A stretch of DNA of 64,000 bases from Pterois miles (lineage: Eukaryota > Chordata > Actinopteri > Perciformes > Scorpaenidae), in contig CAMQGK010000567.1 in assembly GCA_947000775.1 (NCBI GenBank), positions 124,001-188,000 of the forward strand. The letters run 5' to 3'. Positions 1 through 11,700 of this stretch are shown piece after piece. Made by a program: the position numbers and the translations under genes. The number at the start of each line of letters is the position of its first letter. Positions within the stretch are counted from its first letter, which is position 1. A model generated the notes under the pieces. The model was not told the origin of the DNA and ran no database searches. It worked only from the letters and a program-made list of their open reading frames with translations.

Positions 1-280
1 ACAATACTGAAAATGTTAATGTGACTAAAAACTCCAAATGACTTGTATTGATTGTATTGATATTGGAAGATGAGCCAATGAGCATCTTGGATTTGTGATA
101 TTGATTATCAAACAAAATAATGCTTCTATACTGTAAAAAATGCCTGTGAAATCCACAGTGCACAAATCACCATGCACAAACACAGTACTGTGTTTGTAAA
201 GAGCTTGATTCTATTTCACAGTAGAATACTGCATATTCAAACACAAATTACAGAAATCCAAGGTTTACTGTGGAAATTAC

Positions 281-1273
281 AGTAATGAAGTTGCTACTGT
301 ATAAAATCACAGTAACCAGTTATGTATTGTATAAAATCACAGTAACCAATTATGTACTGTACAAAATCACAATAACTGACAATGTACTGTATAAAATCAC
401 AGTAACTGACAATGTACTGTATAAAATCAGAGTAACCAATTATGTGCTGTATAAAATCAGAGTAACCAATTATGTACTGTATAAAATCACAGTAACCAAT
501 TATGTACTGTATAAAATCACAGTAACCAATTATGTACTGTATAAAATCACAATAACTGACAATGTACTGTATAAAATCACAGTAACCAATTATGTACTGT
601 ATAAAATCAGAGTAACCAATTATGTACTGTATAAAATCACAATAACTAACAATGTACTGTATAAAATCACAGTAACTGACAATATACTGTATAAAATCCC
701 AATAACTGACAATGTACTGTATAAAATCACAGTAACAATTATGTACTGTATAAAATCACAGTAACTGACAATGTACTGTATAAAATCACAGTAACCAACA
801 ATGTACTGTATAAAATCACAGTAACTGACAATATACTGTATAAAATCACAATAACTGACAATGTACTGTATAAAATCACAGTAACAATTATGTATTGTAT
901 AAAATCACAGTAACTGACAATGTACTGTATAAAATCACAGTAACCAATTATGTACTCTATAAAAATCACAGTAACTGACGATGTACTGTATAAAATCAAA
1001 GTAACCAATTATGTACTGTATAAATTCACAGTAACCAGTTATGTACTGTATAAAATCACAGTAACTACCAATGTACTGTATAAAAATCACAGTAACTACC
1101 AATGTACTGTATAAAAATCACACTAACCAATTATGTACTGTATAAAATCACAGTAACTACCAATGTACTGTATAAAAATCACAGTAACCAACAATGTACT
1201 GTATAAAAATCACAGTAACCAACAATGTACTGTATAAAAATCACAGTAACCAACAATGTACTGAATAAAAATC
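281..1273. repeat. 30-bp minisatellite, about 33 units
   Basis: Head-to-tail array whose consensus is TACTGTATAAAATCACAGTA followed by ACCAATTATG. Units are 30 bp in the first half, with 31-bp variants (an extra A in the AAAA run) towards the end. Two sub-types alternate irregularly (ACCAATTAT and ACTGACAAT spacers). Because 30 is a multiple of 3, the array creates spurious open frames on both strands. Each unit contains the inverted repeat TACTGT-8 nt-ACAGTA. The array lies in the trpm4 intron before the first visible exon. No unit of related sequence was seen elsewhere in the window. Confidence 0.97.
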
Positions 1274-1295
1274 CTGGATTCTGGATCACTTTTAG

Positions 1296-1650
1296 ATTTT
1301 CGTTAACATTGGGGTAAATGGGACCCATGGGATTTACAATGTGTACTTCTATCAAATCCCAAAGGCTGATCCAGATCAGATCCAGATGGCGGATTTTATA
1401 GCAAGTTATATAAACAATGGGGGTACTCTTACATTTTGGCCTACTGTGCATTTAATATTAGAGGTAGAGATTTCTAACAAGCGGCATCGTGTAGCTGAGA
1501 CAATTCAGCATCTGAAGTATGTCAATGAATTTGATCTAGCTTTAATACTTGAGGAGACAGATCCAGAAGAAACCGCCAGGGTGGAAAATATGGTGCTTGG
1601 CGGAGGTCTGCGCTCTCTGAGTGCTTTTCTAGTTTATTATGGCGTCTCCC
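1296..1650 (+). other. open frame of unknown origin, probably repeat-derived
   Basis: The frame is open from the TAG at 1293 through to 1745 without a convincing ATG. Its last third is clearly LINE-derived (see the next entry). The first part encodes a peptide with short elements such as ADFIASYINNGG and LALILEETDPEETARVE that I do not recognise. It could be host sequence captured by the LINE, a diverged repeat coding segment or chance. It does not match any TRPM4 region and has no obvious splice sites in phase with the trpm4 exons. Confidence 0.35.
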
Positions 1651-1790
1651 TTAGAGATAGGGTGAGAAGCTCAACTATCTGTGAAAGACTCGGAGTAGAG
1701 CCGCTGCTCTTTTGCGTTGAGAGGAGCCAGTTGAGCGTCTGGTAATCTGGCCATTTGGTGAGGATGCCCCGACTCGGGATAAGCGGTTGA
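1650..1790 (+). mobile_element. 3' coding scrap of a fish RTE/Rex-type LINE
   Basis: The translation reads RVRSSTICERLGVEPLL, then VERSQLSVW, a stop, and SGHLVRMP. This is the signature tail of a very common fish non-LTR retrotransposon ORF (usual form: LGVEPLLLRVERSQLRWFGHLVRMP). One stop codon at 1743 breaks the frame. The following 100 bp (about 1790-1900) is AT-rich and shows nothing further. Confidence 0.7.
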
Positions 1791-1972
1791 TGATGATAAT
1801 ATATTATAGCATATGATAATGTTTGAATACGTATTAATATATGATCATATTATATGATATTTGAATATATAAAATAAAAGTTTGCATATATTCATGATAC
1901 TTTAAGCCGAGTCACATAAAGTTCCCCTTATGAGTCCGACCTCACGACTGTTTGGCGCTACTCTCCCCCCAG

Positions 1973-4900
1973 GGGCCTGGATCTTGACAGGAGGTCTCAG
2001 GGAAGGCGTGGCCCGCTGTGTGGGTGAGGCAGTGAGGGACCATGGGGCCGCAGCTCCAGCTCTCTCACAGAAGAAAGTGATTGCTGTGGGGCTGGCAGCC
2101 TGGGGCCTGGTGCACAACAGGCAGCAGCTCGTCAATGGCCAGGTAATCATCATGCAGCATGTGTACCATGAGCTTGTGCTGAGATCCTGAGTCTTCTATA
2201 CAGCCTGCGCCTCTTGCTTGGCATGAGGTCTTCTCAAAATTGTCTTTGTGCCTCAGATTGTCACATAAGCCTATACATTTTACATGAAAAATGTATTATT
2301 TGTCTCTTACAAAGTAAGAGAAACAAATGAGAATGTAGATCTGAGACAGAACTTGATCAGACTGAGACAATAACCCAGAACAAGCCCAGTAGCAGCTGGC
2401 GCCATCTCTTCAAAATGATGCTGGAGTTAGCCATGAAGATTTGATAAATGCATTATCAGTCATCTTTCCCTCATCTTGTGAGTCTGAAGTGTGGGAGGCA
2501 GGGTGTTTATCATGCATACTGCCATTATCATAACAGAGATTCACATACTTCCTCAGAATGTGTTTATTGCAGATAAGACCCTGTATGGTCACTATATCCT
2601 GACAGTAGACAAAAAGTAATTCTCACTATATCTCTATACTAGTCACTATATCCTGGTAATCTGCTGTACTCATGGTGGCATTTACATGATTTAGGCAGCT
2701 AGCAAACTCTTACCAAACTGTCAAATTAGGCAGTGTTGATCGAATATGAAGCAATATCCTGTTACTGTAATGATTATATCTCTCCTCAGATGCTTTAAGA
2801 ATCATTTTAGTGAACTGTTTAGCTGTAAAATTAGAAAGTTTGTTCTGTCTGATGGGCGATGCTTAGTTTTGTCTCAACTGATCTCAACATGGTTGCTGGG
2901 TCGCAAAATATAACTAAAATATGTTTATATGTTTCTTTAAAAAAATGATGCAAGAAATAGGCATTATAGTGACAGAATATTGATTCATATTTGATCAGCG
3001 CTGCCTAGTTTGACCGTTGTTTGCGAGCTGCCCAGAGATTGTTTGGCTGTGATCGGTTGTTCAGATTTGGGCATGTTGAAATCACGGAAGCACAAAGGGG
3101 AGGCAGAGGAATGCTGTCAGGATATAGTGACAGTTTTATAGAAATGCTGTAAACTTTGGTCATATTTACTCAAAGTGACCGGCTGCTGCTTTCAATCTTA
3201 AAACAACAAATCACAGACTTGATGGAGACTTTTGCAGGGATGTCAGTGAGATCACAGAGAAAATACAGTGAAGCTGAGAGGAGAGTAACTGGAGCATCAT
3301 GTCTGGGAACAAACCCTGCAACACCTTGTCTGCTTCCAACAGAGTACTTCAAGAAAAAAAATGCAATAAAGTAAACATTCCATAAGTTCTGAGTATTGTA
3401 AATTACTTTAACTAGCGTCAAGCACATGCGTGGGAAGTGCAGGGCATGAGTTGTTGTAGACTAAAAGAATGCATGGTGATGATGGGTGTGGTTGGCTGGT
3501 GTTAAACACCAGTGTGAGACTGTTGGCCAGATGCTCCTAACTGAGATCAGATCACAGTAGATTCCCTCTCTCTCAGGAAATGAACTCATTCACTTTTGTG
3601 TTGTCTGTTTGAAGGGGAGTTTCCCTGCTCGTTACTACGTCCAGAACACATCACGTGACTCCTACTGCCTGGACAACAACTGCCAGGCTTTCCTCCTGGT
3701 GGATGATGGGAGTGTTGGCCGCCGGGGGGGAGAGACAGACTTTCGTGCTAGTCTGGAGGACTACATTTCCCATCAGCGCACCGGCATTTGGGGTGAGGCA
3801 GAGACATATAAGCTTGGAAAAAAAGTTTGGAAATTAGTGGTTGTTATTGTCTGTTGTTACAATGCTAATTGTCATTGTATTTTACATGGTTGTAAAGCCT
3901 GTTTATTTACCTTCACAATGATGTCCAACTTGTAAGGATCATGCATTTGTGGGATGAGCAGCACAGCTGATTATGTGGATACTGCCCAAGGAAATTTGCC
4001 AAAATCCTCTGGCAATGCTAATCAGTGTATTTTCCTGTTGGTATTGATTCTTGTTTTGAGCTCCAGGTGCTGCCAGTCAGGCTCCACAAGACAACACCAC
4101 AGGATCACAAAGTGATCTGTTTTATTCTGAAAAGTCAGCTTTTTCAAAACCAGCATGGCTCAGTTTAAAATTTAGTTTCAAAACAAAACTCCTCATCTCT
4201 TCTCTGACATGATTTTGTCATCAGATAATTTGCTACCAATCAGGCAGCTGATTGACTAGCTTATTGACAACATAAACATTCTAAATGGGCCCATTTGCTT
4301 TTCCTGTTGAAATATTTGCTATGGTGCCTTCAAATGTGGTGGTGTTTACTGTGTTTATGAGATGAGTCCATATGAACGCCCCATTCCACATCCTGGATAA
4401 ATAAAGGTAAAGGAACTGGAATGCTGTGAGGTTGAAGACAAGCTTAATGGAAGTAGAGAGGTTAAGAACTACCACGATCAATTCAACTCATGAAGAACAA
4501 TTTGTACACTTTTGAGGTTGTGGGATAATATGAGAGCATTTCTTTCTTTGCTTAATGTGGTGCTTCTGTAGAGAAGCTGTCATTTTCTTCTTACCTCTTA
4601 TCCAATAACAGGCAGTGGCAGTATTGAAATCCCAGTGCTGTGCATGCTCATCTCAGGAGACGCCAGTATGCTGGAGGTAAGGAAACTGTCAAATACATTC
4701 TCACTCTATACCCACACTATTATCGATTTTTGGATTTTAACAAACTATTTCCTAGGGGATTTTATTACCACTAAGCTTTACAGCTGTATGAGCCACTAAC
4801 AGGTCACAACATACACTGGATATTTTTGGTCGCGCTGGTAAGTCCGGCTACCTCTCCACAGTCGCTCCACTTGACAGGGTCCATGGTTCGTGCATGGTCT

Positions 4901-5690
4901 CATTCATTGTCCATCACATCAATCCATTAGCATTCAATGTCCATCACAGTCTCAACACAACAAGTTGCTGGTTATCAGCAGCACTCCACTCTCCTGTCAA
5001 TCCAGTGGCATCTGTTTCCATGGACCCCCCACCCCCAGTTCCCCCCAGGTTAACACTGTTAGCTCTGCTAGCACTGTTGTTTGCACTGTCCATGCTGTTA
5101 GCACCATGAGCTGTTAGCCACTGGCTCAGGTGTCAATACTCTATATAGCCATGTGGAGTCAATCCCTCAATCAGAAATACAATTTTGAACTGACCATTGC
5201 TGACTGGATGAAAAGCTGTGATCAGTGTCAAAATTCAGAAAAAGAGGAATTCAGATATTTAAAATGTTAGCATTGTGGAAAAACATCAACATCCAAATAC
5301 AACGTAAATTTGTGTCTTTCTTTTAATTAAACATCCAAGTGTGACTGTAAATGCCCATCTCACTGAAACTCTACATGAGATAAATGAAAATGTCCTGTCA
5401 TTTATTTTGTTTACATATCTTCCTGGCTCAGAGATTAGATGCCTCTCTGAGGAAAGCTACGCCCTGGCTGGTTCTTGCTGGTTCTGGTCCTGCCTCAGAC
5501 CTTGTCAGTGAGTTGCTGGGCAGTCTCTCCTCTGTTTGCCTCAGTCCCACCTCTCCTTCAGCAGAGGGGCAGGCTGCTGAGGGTCTCAGCACAGAGCTCC
5601 GCGACAAGGTTCGTGACAAGGTTCGGAGACACTTCCCTGCAGAAGCTGACCTGGAGAAACTGGTGGATAGTGTGAGTCAGACAGCACATG

Positions 5691-5731
<41 letters not shown>

Positions 5732-8700
5732 TGCACGCACGTGCATGTTGTGTGCATGCATGTCCGTGTGCGTGCATGGCCGTGTGTTTCTTTAAGAGTT
5801 GTGAGAACTGAGACAAATGGGAGAGAAAGGGCTAAGAGCAACTAAAGGTAGGCACAGGAAACTGGATTAGAACAAGGTATGACCTTTGTTACTAAACTAT
5901 AAGAACTTTGCAAATTTTATTTAAATTTTTGTCACCTGACAGGAGGTCAGCCATGTTGGATTGTAAATGTTAATTTTCACTTTATGAGCCCATGTTTGAG
6001 GACTTCAGGATGCACAAAAACTCACAAAACTTTGCATCCATGGCTCTATAGTCCATCCATGCATCCATCCATCCATGCATCCATTTTGTTTCACGTATCT
6101 GGGGCTAGATTGCAGGGGCAGCAGGTTTAGCAAAGAATTCCAGACATCACTCTCCCCTGCAATGTTTTCCAGCTCTTTCCGGGGTACCCCTAGGTGATCC
6201 CAGGCCAGACCAGATATATAATATCTCCAACGTGTTCTGGGTCGGATGCACCCGGAAGACCCCGTAACGCCCCCCTGATATATGGAAGAGCTTAGTTGGA
6301 AAATAGTTGCTCTGACTTTCACGAAATTTAGTACCCACATTGCTGTCATCATTTTAGACATATTTCCCACTGACTTTCATTAGCTACAGGAAATCATTCA
6401 TTTTGAATAGTTTGTTTTTCAATAACTTATCCGAACTCTTTCTAGGTGGTTTATCGGATTCGCTTCAGATTTGGTTGGTATACCCCTTCTGCTAATCACT
6501 TAAGTGTGAAGGAATAGTCATTGTGAATTTCTCCACTGTGAGACTAATAAAGGAATATCTTATCTTATCTTATAACCTCAAACAATGACATCATAGATCA
6601 TGTGAAAGTATGGCATTTTAGGTACAGATGTGGAAATATGAAACTCCTCCTTGAGGATTCTAGAGATCAATCTCAAATTTTGAATCTCAAGATCTTGGCA
6701 ATGGTAGTTTGCAAAGCTTTGGGGTTTTTATGGAGCGGTGCCATGGTGGCCAATTTACATGTTTGCGATGACACAGGAAGATGTTTACAATCTGCCCCAA
6801 ATTTCCCATGCTGGATAATAGTCCAGACTTGAAGACATCTACACACCCATATTGAGTTATAGTCATAGTGTCACCTACTAACAACAGTGACAAACAGTGA
6901 CAAAGATCACCCAAATTAGCTGAGATTTATATAGCGTGATCTACACACAAGGTGTGGCATATGATATTTGTGCAACATAGCATGTGATTAGTGTGTGTTC
7001 TGTAGAAGTGAATAAGATAGATCATTCAGAACTGTTTAATCTGAGTCTCTGCAGTTATGTAAATATTTGTGGTGTATGAAATGGATTTTTTTCTGAACAC
7101 TGATTTGTTCAACCTCTGTGTGTCTAGGCTCTGAATATTTATAATAACAGAGAGTTCATCACTGTTTTCAATGGGGAACAGGAAGGGTCTGATGATTTTG
7201 ATACGGTTCTCCTCAAAGCCCTTGTTAGAGGTAAGTCAGTCAATTATTTATATACAGTAGCACCATTAAAACAGCAGAATGTCACAAAATGCTTCAAAAT
7301 AAGGCAGAGAGACAACATATGAATTACAGATTCAAGAAAAGTACAAAATATATAAATAAATAAAAACAAAATAAAATTGCACGATGGCCATCAGATTTAA
7401 GCCTGGAAGAACCTTGAATTAAACTCTGAATTTAGAGATATTAAGCTTGTTTTGTGTTGGAGGAAATCTCTCCTGGACAAGTGGTCTGTGTGAGACTCAG
7501 GTCTGAAAAACATTTACTGAGTGGTCTGAGCCTGTTAGATTGTCTTCCAAAAGTCCTCAGCCTGTTGTATCTGTTAAATACTTTGGATGATCTGTTATCA
7601 GCAATACTCTTGTTTTCGGAACAAGTAAAATTTAATGTAATCAGTCTTGTCTGAAACAGCCCAGCATCATGACTTTTTTTTAGTGACAGTTCTGTGAAAC
7701 CAGCTGAAACAATTGTCAGTTGCAAACCTTACAAAAACAATTGTGTGGCCCTGACAGAACTTGTGTTGGGCTTAGTATATATCCTACCATGTAGTTCCAA
7801 AACAGTGTTGGTGTGTCTTTTCATAGTTTCCAGATGTTTCCCTTCAGCGTTATCTTGACCTTTGCCCCTCCCAGTGTGTGACATCAGTTCTAACGCCTTA
7901 ATCCACATATCCCCCACACTAAGACAATGAAAGACCCCAAAAATCACAACACTGTCCAATTTTATTTATCTTGTCTCCGCTGTTGTATAGCACATGTAAA
8001 TGTTGCTTTGTGTGTGCGTGTGTGCATGCATGTTCAGCTAGTAAACATGTGTCCAGTGAAGCCAGAGAGTACATTGAGGAGCTGAAACTAGCCGTGGCCT
8101 GGAACCGTGTGGACATCGCCAAATCTGAGCTCTTCAATGGAGACATACAATGGAAGGTTAGAGTCACACTGAATTACAAATAAGTGGCAAATACATCCAC
8201 CTGGCATGAACAAGGACTTGGGATAAAGCCTCTCCAGTATTTTGATGTATTAGATACTTCCTTCCCATCTGGTAAATCCCCATGGCTTTCAAGTACTCCT
8301 CGAGTCGTGAAATGCTCCTTGAATGGAAATTTAAAATAGTCCAAATTACGCAGAAGTTACTAGAGGATCAAAAGCTAAATACAGCTAATTATGCTTCCTG
8401 TTTGGTCATCTATTTGACCACACGTGCCGATCAGTAGAGTGCACAGCACTAAGTACAAAACCCAGGACTATGCTACAGAAAGTGGTTAGAAATGTATTTT
8501 TGCATGCTTCAGTCACATAATGCTAATGAGGTGATTTATATTTCAAGTATGAGGACCTTGAAGACTCCATGACAGATGCACTGATCAATGACAAACCACA
8601 GTTTGTGCGCCTCTTCTGCGAGAATGGCCTGAACATTCTGGACTACCTGACATACCGCCGCTTGGAAAGCTTGTATCGCTCACTGTCAGACAGCTCACTG

Positions 8701-11700
8701 GCCTACAGTCTACTCCAGAGGCGTCTGAGCGAGAGGCAGGGCCTGGCTGGATCCCTGCCCAACCTGGATGGAGCTGTGACAGTACCTCTGAGGAGTCCTC
8801 AGAGTGCACTAACTGGACCTGCTTCAGCAATGGAGCTCAACCTGTATGAGGTGAGGAAGAGGAAGGGAGGAAGGGGAAAGGAGTAGAAAGAAGGAACCTA
8901 GAAGATTGAGTAGCGTGTAGCACCAGATGTCAGGCTGAGCATCATGTGTGCCTGTTTTTGAAGCACAATTGCAATTAAAATTGCAAGCTGCAATTGGTTT
9001 TGTTTGTCTGCTTTATATCAAGTGTCATTACATGAAACACCTTTGCTCTGTATGCAGAAGTAGTGAAGTGTGTGATGATGCTGCAGGTATCCCGCCTGCT
9101 GTGGGACCTTTTGGGTGATGTCTGTCAGCCTTTCTACTATGGACCTCTGGGCCTGAACCACAACAGCAGCACCAGGAGATCTCTTAAGGTCAGTGAGTGG
9201 AGGACCTCCAGGTGCTTTTTGTGGCTTGTAGTTTGAAAATAAAGAAAATCTGAAGAAGTGAGCTTACCTGTTTCTCATCTGTGTGTGAGGCTAGAGGCTC
9301 CAGGCTACATTGGTGCTACTAACAGTAGGCTACACCTCTAAATCTCTGACCCAGCTGTTGGCAATACTGCAATAAATCATTAAATGACCATGGTATGTCA
9401 TCAGAGATTAAAGAAACATGCTAAAATGAAATATGGGCTTCTCTGACAACAGTGGTCCAGCCAGTATGGTCTCCTTTGAAATTTTGATTCTGGTCCAGAA
9501 TGTCTGTTTTTGTTTTGGCTGGTGTGATCCTGTCCTCTGCCCATTTTGACACCCTATTGCCACATATAAAAATAACTGGCATACAAGAGAGATAACATAA
9601 CATTAGATTCTATCCAACCTGCAAAGCCTCAATACATCACTCTGTGGTCCGTGAGCAGCTGGGTTATCAAGGCAGCGAGTATTTGAGACACACAGCCAAC
9701 ACTTGCTAACTGCTAACACACACTAGCTGCTTTCAGTCACACTGGAGGGGTGAACAGACCAAGGCAGTGTTTTGAATTTGTACTGCAATAGGCCTACTCA
9801 TTGTTAAATGCTAGCTGTCAATGTTACGTATTGCTCCTTTCAGTAAACCTTTCAAATTTTGCATCTCCCCTTGGATGAAGTCATGCTTTAGGGATTTGGT
9901 TTAAATGATACTGAAAAAGCAGCTGGCAGTGGCACAATTTTAATAATTTAGATTCTGTATGTACTAATGAATGGTTGTCAGCAATAAGAGAGAAGACATT
10001 TGTTCAAATCTGACTCCCTCACTGGTGTCCCTTGTGTCTTGTCTTCCCTTCAGCAAGTCAATAAGATGCTGCTGGGGGAGTGTAGGTACCGGGACCAGCG
10101 CTGTCTCTCACCCTGGGCATCCCTCTTCATCTGGGCTGTCCTGCAGAACCGCAGTGAAATGGCTGTTTACTTCTGGGAGATGGTGAGATTCATCAGTAAT
10201 AGTCCACAACCTCGCTAAAGGCATTTTATTTCAGAGCTGTAGTCTTTAGGAATTGGCTGTGTTCAAATGACAGTGTTAAGGTTACACCTGACCAGCATTA
10301 GCACACTACAGTTAACTTTACTAAGGTCACAAAGCTGGCATTTCCAAAGCTGCCATCGAATTTGGTTTCATTTTCCTTGTCAGGCAGGGGAGTCAGTGCT
10401 GAGCGCTCTGGGTGGCTGTAAGATACTGAGGGAGCTTTCTAAGCTGGAGAGTGAGACTGAGAACAAGCTAGCCATGAAGGAACTGGCTCAGAAGTTTGAG
10501 AACCTGGCACACGGTGAGTCACACCATAAGCTGCTCTCTTCTCTACATGTATGGACTCAAGTCAATGTAATGTACCGTATTTTCCGGACCATAAAGCGGC
10601 CCGGATTATGTGGCGCACCGGGTTATAAGCGAAACAAAACGGTCAGATAAACTTGATTCTATTCATTTAACAACTCAATAACTTCAATAACTCTCAACAA
10701 CACAAAATACAAAACAATACACTTAGTTTCAGTGTTTTTCAGTTCATTCCTCATCCACAAATCCATCAAATCCTTCATCATCAGTGTCTGAGTTAAACAG
10801 TTGTGCGACTTTGGCATCAAGCATGTCTGAATCCGTTTCGTCATTATCCGAGTCAGTCTCGTTGCTGTTACTTAGCTGTTCAGTGATGATTCCTGCCTTC
10901 GTGATCCATTGGCAGATAGTGGAGTAACTCACCCGGCGTTGCCTCCCTATCTTGGTGAATCTGTGTTTGCCTTCTGTTATCCAACGCTCCCATGCAGTTT
11001 AACTTTGAACGACCTGTTGACACCAATATTTAGTGGTTGGAGTTCTTTAGTTAATCCACCCAGCATGACGGCAAGCTCCAAATTAGTTTTCTTCACTTTC
11101 ATTGTGACAGTGTCGGTGAGATGGGCAAACATGGAGTTGCAGATCAATAGGGGCGGAGAGTTGCAGAAAAAGCCGTTCGGTCTCTTGATTTGTCCTCGTG
11201 ATTTTCATGTCAAGTGCTACCGCTGCTTGAGTCGAATAGAAACTGTAGAGACGCTTCTACCTGCTGCTCTCTGTTGAATAGTCCACTGTTCTTTGTTCCC
11301 TAAGAAACTCTGTTTGGTCTTCTTTACGTGGCTCAGGTCATCTTCTTGCTTCCTCTACTTCCGTACCATTGATTGATTAATATTAAATTCTTTCGCCTCT
11401 CTTCTATTCCCGTGTTCTGCTGCATGACTGATAGCCTTAAGCTTGAAATCCGCGTGCCATTTTGGGCTCCTTATACACACATGATACTACTCTGCGAGGC
11501 GCCTGACTACTGTCAGTACGTATTACTCCGCGAGGCGCCTGACTACTGTCAGCATGTATTACTCTGCGAGGCGCCTGACTACTGTCAGTACGTATTACTC
11601 CGCGAGGCGCCTGACTACTGTCAGTACGTATTACTCCGCGAGGCGCCTGACTACTGTCAGTACGTATTACTCCGTGAGGCGCCTGACTACTGTCAGTAAG

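Noticed and set aside
270..1008. Long open frames on both strands with YVLYKITVTN-type repeats
   Set aside because: They follow from a 30-bp tandem repeat without stop codons; no gene context and low complexity.
1930..2190. ATG at 1930 as the trpm4 start
   Set aside because: The pyrimidine tract and AG at 1971-1972 mark an acceptor; TRPM4 homology begins right after it, and about 150 N-terminal residues are missing, so the start is upstream of the window.
7454..7725. Possible exon in the trpm4 intron 7231-8037
   Set aside because: Open frames on both strands, but no TRPM4 similarity is missing between the flanking exons, whose phases join directly.
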